This document shows positions 6,532 through 14,202 of a DNA stretch of 31,034 nt, one piece after another. The notes beneath the pieces are model-generated. The model saw only the letters and a list, made by a program, of their open reading frames with translations, was not told where the DNA came from and made no database searches. Source of the stretch: JBFWMG01 sp050251715 (GTDB lineage Bacteria > Desulfobacterota > Desulfovibrionia > Desulfovibrionales > Desulfovibrionaceae). Location: assembly GCA_050251715.1 (NCBI GenBank), contig JBFWMG010000039.1:1-31034 (forward strand), written 5' to 3'. Numbering within the stretch: position 1 is the first letter of the stretch; each line of letters starts with the position of its first letter. A program made the translations under genes and the position numbers.

Positions 6532-8133
6532 ATGAAGGGGAGCTTGGGTTGGCGTGTCGGCCTGACGCTGGTGATCGCCCTGTTGGGGATACTCTACGTC
6601 CTGCCGAGCGTATCGTCCGTGAAGTCGTCGTCCCTGGGCAGCGTGCTGCCCGACGACAAGATCAATCTCGGTCTGGACCTGATGGGCGGCATCCACCTGA
6701 CGCTGGGGGTCGAGGTGGACAAGGCCGTGGAAAACTCGCTGGCGCAACTCGGCCAGGACATCCGTTCCGAGGCCAGGGATAAGGAAATCCACATCCTGCG
6801 GCCCACGGTGCTGCCCGGCAACAAGATGCAGTTCGTGCTCATCAAGGCCGACAGCCGCTCCGTGCTGGATGAGATACTCAAACGCTATGGCGAGCAGTTC
6901 AGCGTGGAGTCGACCGAGACCCTGGAGGGCGACAAGATCCGTTATACCCTGGCGCTCAAGCCCACCTACCGCAAATACATGGCCGACCTCGCCCTTGACC
7001 AGGCGGTGAAGACCATCCGCAACCGCATCGACCAGTTCGGCGTGGCCGAGCCGGACATCCGCAAGCAGCAGGACTACCGCATCCAGGTGCAGTTGCCCGG
7101 CCTCAAGGATCCGCAGCGCGCCATCCAGATCATCGGCAAGACCGCCCACCTGGAATTCCGCATGGTGGACGAGGATGCCGACCTGGCCAGGGCCGCCCAG
7201 GGCATCGTGCCGCCCGGCGACGAGGTGCTGCAACTCCAGCGCCGCAACGCCGCGGGCGACTATTCCGGCGAGCCCATCGTGGTCAAGAAGGACGCGGCCC
7301 TCACCGGCGAGTACATCACCGACGCCAAGACCCAGTTCGACCAGATGAACCAGGCCTACGTGTCGTTGACCTTCAACGCCCGGGGCGCGCGCATCTTCGA
7401 GACCGTGACCGGCGACAACGTGAAGAAGCGCCTGGCCATCGTGCTGGACGGCAAGGTCTATTCCGCGCCCACCATCCAGGAAAAGATCATGGGCGGCCGC
7501 GCCTCCATCACGGGCCGCTTCACCGTCGAAGAGGCTCGCGACCTGTCCATCGTGCTGCGCGCCGGCGCGCTGCCCGCACCGGTCACCATCCTTGAGGAAC
7601 GCAGCGTCGGTCCCTCCCTGGGACAGGAATCCATTGACCAGGGCGTCAGCGCGGCGCTCATCGGCGGTGCGTTGGTCCTGGTCTTCATGGTGATATACTA
7701 CGGCTTTGCCGGTGTGGTGGCCGACTTCGTGCTCGGTCTCAACATCCTGCTCATCATGGCGGGCCTGGCCGCGTTTGGCGCCACGCTCACCCTGCCGGGC
7801 ATCGCGGGTATCATCCTGACCATCGGCATGGCGGTGGACGCCAACGTGCTCATCTTCGAGCGCGTGCGCGAGGAGCTGCGCAACGGGCTGACCGCCAAGA
7901 AGGCGCTGGCCGAAGGCTATTCCCGCGCCACGCTCACCATCCTGGACGCCAACCTGACCACCATCATCGCGGCGGTCATTTTGTACCAGTTTGGCACCGG
8001 TCCCGTGCGGGGCTTTGCCGTGACGCTCAGCCTGGGTATTCTGGCCTCCATGTTCACGGCCATTTTCGTATCCCGCATTCTCTTCGACCTGTGGCTTGAC
8101 CGCTCGCAGGACACGAAGACGCTGAGCATTTAG
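6532..8133 (+). CDS. secD: Protein translocase subunit SecD
   Basis: 533 aa inner-membrane protein that works with SecF in proton-driven late steps of Sec export. One membrane segment is at residues 7-27, followed by a large periplasmic P1 region starting with NLGLDLMGGIHLTLGVEVDK. The C-terminal half has five membrane segments with the conserved GMAVDANVLIFERVREE motif that carries the proton-relay Asp. The start is fixed by AAGGAG seven bases before the ATG. Length is usual for a single SecD (not a SecDF fusion). The stop TAG is also the first base triplet of the hairpin element at 8131-8234, which separates it from secF. Confidence 0.98.
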   Translation: MKGSLGWRVGLTLVIALLGILYVLPSVSSVKSSSLGSVLPDDKINLGLDLMGGIHLTLGVEVDKAVENSLAQLGQDIRSEARDKEIHILRPTVLPGNKMQFVLIKADSRSVLDEILKRYGEQFSVESTETLEGDKIRYTLALKPTYRKYMADLALDQAVKTIRNRIDQFGVAEPDIRKQQDYRIQVQLPGLKDPQRAIQIIGKTAHLEFRMVDEDADLARAAQGIVPPGDEVLQLQRRNAAGDYSGEPIVVKKDAALTGEYITDAKTQFDQMNQAYVSLTFNARGARIFETVTGDNVKKRLAIVLDGKVYSAPTIQEKIMGGRASITGRFTVEEARDLSIVLRAGALPAPVTILEERSVGPSLGQESIDQGVSAALIGGALVLVFMVIYYGFAGVVADFVLGLNILLIMAGLAAFGATLTLPGIAGIILTIGMAVDANVLIFERVREELRNGLTAKKALAEGYSRATLTILDANLTTIIAAVILYQFGTGPVRGFAVTLSLGILASMFTAIFVSRILFDLWLDRSQDTKTLSI

Positions 8134-8234
8134 AGCGTGTTGCCTTGAAAAGGTTTGACGCTCTTATGCATTTTCCTGAAGCAATGGGACATTGCTTCAG
8201 GGAAGAGTTTTGTTTCAAAACGAAAATGCGCTAG
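8131..8234 (+). repeat. Stop-anchored multi-hairpin repeat, copy 1
   Basis: The element starts at the secD stop codon (TAGAGC). Hairpin A pairs GAGCGT (8133-8138) with ACGCTC (8158-8163) and has an inner CCTT-GAA-AAGG. Hairpin B is a perfect 12-bp stem, CCTGAAGCAATG (8175-8186) with CATTGCTTCAGG (8190-8201), and a GGA loop. Hairpin C pairs GTTTTG (8207-8212) with CAAAAC (8216-8221) and has a TTT loop. GCATTTT (8168-8174) and AAAATGC (8223-8229) enclose B and C. A diverged copy follows the purine permease (2601-2694). It fills nearly all of the secD-secF gap. Confidence 0.8.
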
Positions 8235-8251
8235 CCAAGGAGACGCAAGAC

Positions 8252-9340
8252 ATGGGACTCACGCTGGTAAAGCCTGATATCAATATCAATTTCGTCGGTA
8301 TCCGCAAGGCGGCCTTCATTGCCTCCGCCGTGCTGATCCTGGTGGGGCTGGTCTCCCTGACCATGAAGGGTGGACCCCGCTACGGCATCGACTTCGCGGG
8401 CGGCATGATGGTGCAGCTCAAGTTCGACAGGGAAGCGGAACTCAACACCCTGAAGGACGCCCTGGACACCATGGACGTGTCCGGCCTGGTGGTGCAGCGC
8501 TTTGGCCTGCCCGGCGACAACGAATACCTGGTGCGCATCCCCACGGTTGCGGACCTCACCTCCAACATGGTGCGCGAAAAGGTGACCACGGCGTTGTCGG
8601 AAAAACTGTCCGACTACGGCGGCGCCATCCAGCGCCTGGAAATGGTTGGCCCCAAGGTGGGCGCCGACCTGCGCAACCAGGCGCTCAACGCCATGTTCTA
8701 CGCCGTGCTGCTCATCGCCATCTACATCTCGGGCCGCTTCGAGCAGCGGTGGTGGACGGCGGCCTTCATGGCCGGCGCGCTGGCCACGGCCATGAAGCTG
8801 CTGGACATGGCGGGTATCGCCACCGGCCCCATGACCCTGGCGGCCCTGGCCATCACCATGGTGCTGTGCTGGAAGCTCAAGCTCAACTACGCCCTGGGCG
8901 CGGTGGTGGCCCTTGTGCATGACGTGCTCATCACCGTGGGGTTGTTCTCGCTGATGGACAAGGAGTTCGACCTGACCATTGTGGCCGCGCTCCTGACCAT
9001 CATCGGCTATTCGCTGAACGACACCATCATTGTCTTCGACCGTATCCGTGAGAACATCCGGGGCAAGATATCCAATGATTTTGGCGTGACGATCAACTCC
9101 TCCATCAACCAGACCCTGTCGCGCACACTGCTTACCTCGGGCACCACGCTGCTCGTGGTGGTGGCGCTGTACTTCCTGGGCGGCGGCGTGATCCACGACT
9201 TCGCGCTTGCGTTGCTCATCGGTATCGGCGTGGGTACCTATTCCTCCATCTTCGTGGCCAGCCCCATTCTGCTGGCCTTTGCGCCGGATATGGAGGCGGA
9301 GGAAGCCAAGCCCAAGAAGAAGGCGGCGGCCACGTCGTAA
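8252..9340 (+). CDS. secF: Protein translocase subunit SecF
   Basis: 362 aa inner-membrane partner of SecD. The N-terminus has one membrane segment, then RYGIDFAGGMMVQLKF, the SecF version of the family's P1 start. The C-terminal half has five membrane segments with SLNDTIIVFDRIREN and the downstream block SINQTLSRTLLTSGTTLL, both diagnostic. A basic tail (PKKKAAATS) follows. The ATG at 8252 has AAGGAG nine bases upstream; an in-frame start at 8192 would fall within the hairpin element and add residues unlike SecF, so I reject it. The gap of 118 bases from secD is filled by that element. A strong terminator follows at 9374-9403. Confidence 0.97.
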   Translation: MGLTLVKPDININFVGIRKAAFIASAVLILVGLVSLTMKGGPRYGIDFAGGMMVQLKFDREAELNTLKDALDTMDVSGLVVQRFGLPGDNEYLVRIPTVADLTSNMVREKVTTALSEKLSDYGGAIQRLEMVGPKVGADLRNQALNAMFYAVLLIAIYISGRFEQRWWTAAFMAGALATAMKLLDMAGIATGPMTLAALAITMVLCWKLKLNYALGAVVALVHDVLITVGLFSLMDKEFDLTIVAALLTIIGYSLNDTIIVFDRIRENIRGKISNDFGVTINSSINQTLSRTLLTSGTTLLVVVALYFLGGGVIHDFALALLIGIGVGTYSSIFVASPILLAFAPDMEAEEAKPKKKAAATS

Positions 9341-9373
9341 GCCCTTGCGCTGTCTTTTGCGGACTGTCCATCA

Positions 9374-9403
9374 GCCCCCTGCCGCATGGCAGGGGGCTTT
9401 TTT
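9374..9403 (+). terminator. Rho-independent terminator after secF
   Basis: A perfect 10-bp stem (9374-9383 with 9388-9397), loop GCAT, and six T. It ends the secDF transcript. Confidence 0.93.
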
Positions 9404-9435
9404 GGGGGGAAAGGGCCGGAGAGCGGGGCCGGGCG

Positions 9436-9455
9436 AAAAAATATTAATATTTTTT
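9436..9455. other. 20-bp A/T palindrome
   Basis: Six A, TATT, AATA and six T form a perfect 20-bp palindrome in otherwise GC-rich DNA between the secF terminator and the RRM gene. It could be an UP-element-like or protein-binding site. No partner sequence is seen elsewhere in the window. Confidence 0.45.
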
Positions 9456-9570
9456 TATAGACGAGAATCGCGGCGACATAAATCCAATATTACGGTATGT
9501 TATGGCTGCATTTATAGGGGGTTTATTGCCTGTGGCGGGGCAAAAACGGGAAAAACAGGCAAAATGGGTG

Positions 9571-9598
9571 TTGACCGCTTTCAGCGTTCGTATATAGC
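9571..9598 (+). promoter_or_regulatory. Candidate sigma70 promoter of the RRM gene
   Basis: TTGACC (9571-9576) and TATAGC (9593-9598) are separated by 16 bases. Transcription from here would give a leader of about 135 bases before the TTG start at 9739. Confidence 0.45.
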
Positions 9599-9629
9599 AG
9601 CTTTGCCTTTGGGAGAATGCGACATGTCA

Positions 9630-9690
9630 TTCGTTGCAGGGCAACGAAGGTTTTGTCGTACATGCGCGCTGTCAGGGAACGGTTCCCGGT
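9630..9690 (+). promoter_or_regulatory. Structured 5' leader of the RRM gene
   Basis: Hairpin 1 is TTCGTTGC (9630-9637) pairing with GCAACGAA (9641-9648). Hairpin 2 is GGGAA (9675-9679) pairing with TTCCC (9683-9687). Each is followed within a few bases by GGTTTTG. These could be attenuator or RNA-binding hairpins; self-regulation by the RRM protein is only a guess. Confidence 0.4.
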
Positions 9691-9738
9691 TTTGATTGCG
9701 CATGGCTTACGATCCTTTTACTTTCTTGGAGAACTTTC

Positions 9739-9999
9739 TTGGCTAAGAACATTTATGTTGGCAATCTGGCTTGGGCTACTTCTGACGAAGACCTCCGTTC
9801 CATGTTCGCTTCTTACGGCGAAGTCATTTCCGCCCGCGTCATCATGGACCGTGAAACCGGTCGCTCCCGCGGCTTCGGCTTTGTCGAGATGGAAGACGGC
9901 GCTTCCGAGGCCATTCAGGCACTCAACGGCAGCAACATCGGCGGCCGTACCCTCAAGGTGAACGAGGCGCAGCCCCGCGAAAAGCGCCCCCGTTACTAA
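9739..9999 (+). CDS. Small RRM RNA-binding protein
   Basis: 86 aa, a single RNA-recognition motif with almost nothing outside it. RNP2 is IYVGNL (residues 5-10) and RNP1 is RGFGFVEM (residues 44-51); the C-terminal tail is basic (QPREKRPRY). Such proteins are common in cyanobacteria and deltaproteobacteria and are often cold-induced RNA chaperones. The start is read as TTG at 9739, with TTGGAG seven bases upstream, because the protein then begins MAKNIYVGNL as the family does. The next upstream in-frame ATG (9634) would add 35 residues unlike the family and place the leader hairpins inside the coding region. The gene is monocistronic, with a terminator at 10021-10048. Confidence 0.93.
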   Translation: MAKNIYVGNLAWATSDEDLRSMFASYGEVISARVIMDRETGRSRGFGFVEMEDGASEAIQALNGSNIGGRTLKVNEAQPREKRPRY

Positions 10000-10020
10000 A
10001 CGACATTTCCGCGCAAACAA

Positions 10021-10048
10021 AAAGCCCGCCTTTCGGCGGGCTTTTTTT
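10021..10048. terminator. Bidirectional terminator between RRM and SulP genes
   Basis: AAAGCCCGCC (10021-10030) pairs with GGCGGGCTTT (10035-10044). Seven T follow on the plus strand and a run of A precedes it, so it can end both the RRM transcript and the convergent SulP transcript. Confidence 0.92.
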
Positions 10049-10067
10049 GTTCCATGGTCCGGGAGGC

Positions 10068-11771
10068 TTATCCTTCTGAACCCGCCACGGTGCGCTGCGC
10101 GGCATGGCGCGTGGCGATGAGCTGGCGTGCCCGCTCCAGGGCAAGGTCGATGTGCGCGAACACGTTGCTCGGCCCCACCTTGGTCAGAATGCTCGCCTTT
10201 TGCAGTTGCGCGTGCAGTTCCGGACGCACGCCGGACAGCATGACCTGCGTGCCCCCGTCGTGCAACTTGTCGATCATTTCGGAAAAGGCGCGCATGCCCG
10301 TGGCGTCGATGGAAAGAATGTGGCGCATGCGGATGATGAGCAGCATGGGCGGTTCCTTCACGATGCTCAGCGTGTCGCTGAACTTGTTGGCCGCGCCGAA
10401 AAAGAAGGGGCCGTGGATCTCGAACACCTCCACACCGGGCGGCACCTCGTCGGGCCGCAACCCCTTGAAGTCCTCCTGGTCAAAGTCCTCGTCGGCATCG
10501 GCCACGATGCGGCGCACTTCGGTCGCGTTGGCCATGCGGTGCATGAAGAGCATGGCGGCGAGCACCATGCCCACCTCGATGGCAATGACCAGATCCACGA
10601 AGACCGTGAGGCCGAAGGTGGCGAGCATGACCAGGATATCCGGGCGGGGCGCTTTGAACAGGCCCACGAAATGCCGCCATTCGCTCATGTTGTAGGCCAC
10701 GATGAGCAGCACGGCGGCCAGGGTGGCCATGGGAACGAGCTGGGCCCAGGGGCCCAGGAACATGAGCAGCAGCAGCAGCGTGATGGCATGGATGATGCCC
10801 GCCACGGGGGTTGTGCCGCCGTTCTTGATGTTGGTGGCGGTGCGCGCGATGGCGCCTGTTGCCGGGAGGCCGCCAAAGATGGGGGACACGAGGTTGGCGA
10901 TGCCCTGGGCGACCAGTTCCATGTTGGAGCGGTGGCGGGTGCCGATCATGCCGTCGGCCACCACGGCGGACAGCAGGGATTCGATGGCGCCCAGCAGGGC
11001 GATGGCCACGGCGGGCTGCACCAGTTCGGACAGGCGGCTCCATTCGAAGGCGGGCAGCGACGGCACGGGCAAGGCGCTGGGCACGGCGCCGAAGCGGGAG
11101 CCGATGGTGTCCACGGGCAGGTTGAGCAGGTGCACGATGGCCGTGGCCGCGACAATGGCCACGATGGAGCCGGGGATCTTTTTGATGAACTGCTGCCAGA
11201 CCAGGATGATTATCAGGGAGATGATTCCCACGCCAAGGGCATAGGGGTTCAGGTTGGGCAGATCCTTGGCGTAGGCGATCATGTTGTGCACGAACTCGGC
11301 GGAGCCGGTCTTGGTGGGCAGCCCCAGCAGATCCTTGATCTGCGTGCTGCCGATGATGAGCGCGATGCCCGAAGTGAAGCCCACGGTCATGGGGTAGGGC
11401 ACGAACTTGATGACCGATCCCATGCGGGCAAGGCCCATGGCGATGAGCATAACACCCGCCATGAGCGTGGCGATGGCCAGGCCCGAATAGCCGAACTGGC
11501 TGACGATGCCGAACACGATGACGATGAACGCCCCGGTGGGACCGCCTATCTGCACCCGGCTGCCGCCCAGGGCGGAGATGCACAGGCCGGCGGTGACGGC
11601 GGTGAAGATGCCCTGCTCGGGTTTGCAGCCCGAGGCGATGGCAAAGGCGATGGCCAGCGGCAGGGCCACGATGCCCACCAGGATGCCGGCCATGGCGTCG
11701 CTGGTGAACCGTTTGAAGTCATAGCCTTCCTTCCAGACGGAGTAGGCTGCGGGAATAAGGTGCGAACTCAT
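10068..11771 (-). CDS. SulP family anion permease with STAS domain
   Basis: 567 aa inner-membrane transporter of the SulP/SLC26 family. The N-terminal 400 residues hold the membrane core, with the family blocks DAMAGILVGIVALPLAIAFA and GGSRVQIGGPTGAF. The C-terminal STAS domain (about residues 440-550) contains VFEIHGPFFFGAA and SIDATG, the site that in anti-sigma-factor antagonists carries the phosphorylated Ser/Thr. Substrate may be sulfate, bicarbonate or another anion; sulfate fits a sulfate reducer but is not shown. The ATG at 11771 has GGAG about ten bases upstream; a start 15 codons further upstream would lie within an inverted repeat and is less likely. It is transcribed alone and converges on the RRM gene. 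Confidence 0.93.
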   Translation of the reverse strand: MSSHLIPAAYSVWKEGYDFKRFTSDAMAGILVGIVALPLAIAFAIASGCKPEQGIFTAVTAGLCISALGGSRVQIGGPTGAFIVIVFGIVSQFGYSGLAIATLMAGVMLIAMGLARMGSVIKFVPYPMTVGFTSGIALIIGSTQIKDLLGLPTKTGSAEFVHNMIAYAKDLPNLNPYALGVGIISLIIILVWQQFIKKIPGSIVAIVAATAIVHLLNLPVDTIGSRFGAVPSALPVPSLPAFEWSRLSELVQPAVAIALLGAIESLLSAVVADGMIGTRHRSNMELVAQGIANLVSPIFGGLPATGAIARTATNIKNGGTTPVAGIIHAITLLLLLMFLGPWAQLVPMATLAAVLLIVAYNMSEWRHFVGLFKAPRPDILVMLATFGLTVFVDLVIAIEVGMVLAAMLFMHRMANATEVRRIVADADEDFDQEDFKGLRPDEVPPGVEVFEIHGPFFFGAANKFSDTLSIVKEPPMLLIIRMRHILSIDATGMRAFSEMIDKLHDGGTQVMLSGVRPELHAQLQKASILTKVGPSNVFAHIDLALERARQLIATRHAAQRTVAGSEG

Positions 11772-11801
11772 CGATGTGCTTCTCCTGGCGTGATAACTAA
11801 T

Positions 11802-11822
11802 TGATTTTTTAAACAAAAATCA
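11802..11822. promoter_or_regulatory. A/T inverted repeat upstream of the SulP gene
   Basis: TGATTTTT (11802-11809, read from the plus strand) pairs with AAAAATCA (11815-11822), with five bases between. It lies about 30-50 bases before the SulP start, so it could be an operator or a leader hairpin. Confidence 0.35.
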
Positions 11823-12393
11823 GGTAGATACCAGATGGTCTTGCCGACCTGCGGGGCAGGGCCAGGTGATAGGTACCGTGCTACGGCGCGGTATGTGTGT
11901 AGCGGGTACGGGGCGGACGCGAGGCAGTGGGCCTGTGGGCGCGGCGTATGCCCGAACAGCGCAAACAGCGCAACAAAACCCGGAGGATACGAGGTTCTTT
12001 TTCCCCAGTATGCTCCGGGCGGAAGCCCTCATATAAGGTCGGCCCAGAGAAGGCAAGTTAAAACACGAAGGTATGGTGTATTTATTTTTGGGAACGGTGC
12101 GGAGCGGGTAGAAAAGGGGGGCCAGGGGAGCCGACGGCGGGCGGGGCGGCGGAACGGCGCATCACGAAAGCGGCGGGGCTGGCCGACTCTTTCGACATCC
12201 TGCCCGCCCAGGGTGTTCCGGTCTTCCCGAACCCGCATGCCGGGGGGGGCGGTCGCCGTACCCCCAGCCGCCATTCCCCGCGCGCCTCGGCGGCGATGTG
12301 CCGCGCCAGTCCGATCGTCCTTGCCGCCGAACGGGCGCCGCGTCGCCGCGTTGCCGGGGTGCCGGGGTGCGGGGCGGACGGCCCCCGTGGCGT
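11823..12393. other. Intergenic region between SulP and fumC
   Basis: About 570 bases with no supportable gene. The SulP-proximal half is of mixed composition and should contain the SulP promoter; the half near fumC is very GC-rich with short direct repeats (GCCGGGGT near 12350). I see no clear fumC terminator. Short open frames on both strands have no ribosome site and biased low-complexity products. Confidence 0.5.
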
Positions 12394-13812
12394 TTACGGT
12401 CCGACCATGTCTTCCGGGCGCACGGCCGCGTCAAAGGCCTCGGCGGACAGGTAGCCCAGGGCAAGGCACGCCTCGCGCAGGGTGGTGCCGTCGTGGTGGG
12501 CCTTGTGGGCTATCTGGGCCGCCTTGTCATACCCAATGGCCGGGCTGAGCGCCGTGACCAGCATGAGCGAGCGGCCCACATGCGCCGCCACCTGCGCCGT
12601 ATTGGCGGTGAGCCCGGCCACGGCATGCGCGCAAAAGGCGTCGCACGCGTCCGCCAGCAGGTCCGCCGATTCGAGCAGGTTGTGGATCATGACGGGCTTG
12701 AACACGTTGAGTTCAAAATTGCCCTGCGATCCGGCAAAGGCCACGGTGGCGTCGTTGCCGAACACCTGCGCCGCCACCTGGGTCATGGCCTCGCATTGGG
12801 TGGGGTTCACCTTGCCGGGCATGATCGACGAGCCGGGCTCGTTGGCCGGAAGGACCAGCTCGCCCAGCCCGGAGCGCGGGCCGCTGGCCATCCACCGCAC
12901 GTCGTTGGCTATCTTCATGAGCGAGCCCGCCAGCGTGCGCAGGGCGGCGGAGGCGGCCACCACCGCGTCGTGCGCGGACAGGGCGGCGTACTTGTTGGGC
13001 GCGGTGGCAAAGGGCAGGCCGGTCATGGCCGCCAGGTGCGCGGCCACCTTTTCCGCGAATCCGGTGGGGGCGTTGAGGCCCGTGCCCACGGCGGTTCCCC
13101 CTGCCGCCAGGCGGTACAGGCCGGGCAGGGCGGCCTGCAACCGCTCCATATTTTCGTCCAGCAGCGCCACATAGCCCGAGAATTCCTGGCCCAGGGTAAG
13201 GGGCACCGCGTCCATGAGGTGGGTGCGGCCTATCTTGACGATGGACGCGAAGTCGCGCTGCCGTGCCGCGAGTTCGTCGCGCAACGCGGCCACGGCGGGC
13301 ATGAGCCGCCTGGTCAGCGCCAGCGCCCCGGCCACGTGCATGGCGGTGGGAAACATGTCGTTGGTGGACTGGGAGCGGTTGACGTGGTCATTGGGGTGGA
13401 TGGGGGATTTCGAGCCCACCACGCCCCCGGCCAGTTCGATGGCGCGGTTGGCGATGACCTCGTTGGCGTTCATGTTGGTCTGGGTGCCGCTGCCCGACTG
13501 CCAGACGTGCAGGGGGAAGTGGTCGTCCAGCGTGCCCGCCGCCACCTCGTCCGCCGCCTGGACAATGGCCCCGGCCAGCGTGGGGTCCAGTGTGCCCAGG
13601 TCGCGGTTGGCCAGGGCCGCCGCCTTTTTCACCAGGCCAAAGGCGCGCACCATGCCAGTGGGCATGCGCTGCGTTCCCAGGGAAAAATGGGCCACCGCGC
13701 GCTGGGTCTGGGCGCCCCAGTACTTGTCCGACGGAACCGCCACGGCTCCCATGCTGTCCGACTCAAGACGGGTGGGCGTTGTATGCGCGCTCTGCGTGGG
13801 GTTCTGCTTCAT
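12394..13812 (-). CDS. fumC: Fumarate hydratase, class II
   Basis: 472 aa, the usual size for oxygen-stable class II fumarases (fumarate to L-malate, cytosolic). The superfamily signature GSSIMPGKVNPTQ is present, along with GSGTQTNMNANEVIANRA, the catalytic-site block PNDHVNRSQSTNDMFPTAMH, and KIGRTHLMDAVPLTLGQEF. The start follows GGAGG with four to six bases between. The gene stands alone on the minus strand. The upstream gap carries a candidate promoter and a 15-bp inverted repeat that may control it. Aspartase shares much of this sequence, but the SGTQTNMN and THLMDA context supports fumarase. Confidence 0.95.
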   Translation of the reverse strand: MKQNPTQSAHTTPTRLESDSMGAVAVPSDKYWGAQTQRAVAHFSLGTQRMPTGMVRAFGLVKKAAALANRDLGTLDPTLAGAIVQAADEVAAGTLDDHFPLHVWQSGSGTQTNMNANEVIANRAIELAGGVVGSKSPIHPNDHVNRSQSTNDMFPTAMHVAGALALTRRLMPAVAALRDELAARQRDFASIVKIGRTHLMDAVPLTLGQEFSGYVALLDENMERLQAALPGLYRLAAGGTAVGTGLNAPTGFAEKVAAHLAAMTGLPFATAPNKYAALSAHDAVVAASAALRTLAGSLMKIANDVRWMASGPRSGLGELVLPANEPGSSIMPGKVNPTQCEAMTQVAAQVFGNDATVAFAGSQGNFELNVFKPVMIHNLLESADLLADACDAFCAHAVAGLTANTAQVAAHVGRSLMLVTALSPAIGYDKAAQIAHKAHHDGTTLREACLALGYLSAEAFDAAVRPEDMVGP

Positions 13813-13850
13813 ATGATCCTCCGCTGGGACAATGATTAATGCGTATCCAT

Positions 13851-13879
13851 ACTATGCTGTGTAGCGGGGTATTAGGCAA
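13851..13879 (-). promoter_or_regulatory. Candidate fumC promoter
   Basis: On the minus strand TTGCCT (13874-13879) and CATAGT (13851-13856) are 17 bases apart, giving a leader of about 30 bases before the fumC start. Confidence 0.35.
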
Positions 13880-14202
13880 GAGGCATGCATCATGGTCGCA
13901 GTGCATGGTGCGCGCCTCAACGGCCGTGGGCGGAACCGATGGGCTATGTGGCCTGTCCGCGCCGTATAATGTCACATTATTTTAACGCGATGGCCACATA
14001 CGCGGCATAAGGATCCCTGTGTTTTTACGGGATAATCCTATTGACTTCATGAATGAAATATATTTGTACTCGTCCTCACAAAATTCATCCGACCATTATG
14101 GTCTTGTAACCTTGAGATTGCGGGCTACGACTGATGCAGATTCTCGTAATGAAGCTATTTCCCTTGAGCCAACCTTCTGACTACCTCCGGATGGGTTAAC
14201 AC
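13880..14202. other. Divergent fumC/chemoreceptor control region
   Basis: This AT-richer gap holds the palindrome at 13966-13980 and TTGACT at 14041-14046 followed by a TATAT stretch whose spacing does not make a clean promoter. An imperfect inverted repeat (AGGATCCC to GGGATAATCCT, about 14009-14038) lies between. No gene is visible. Confidence 0.45.
13966..13980. promoter_or_regulatory. 15-bp inverted repeat, possible operator
   Basis: ATAATGT and ACATTAT are separated by a single C. The 7-1-7 shape recalls Fur/Zur/PerR-type sites, but the sequence is not a textbook match. It lies 154 bases upstream of the fumC start and 223 bases upstream of the chemoreceptor start. Confidence 0.4.

Noticed and set aside
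9490..9505. Shared 13-mer TACGGTATGTTAT with 19636-19648
   Set aside because: A 13-base match is expected several times by chance in 31 kb, and the contexts differ.
11820..12056. 78-codon minus-strand frame upstream of SulP
   Set aside because: It has no ribosome site and no domain, and its composition is not gene-like.
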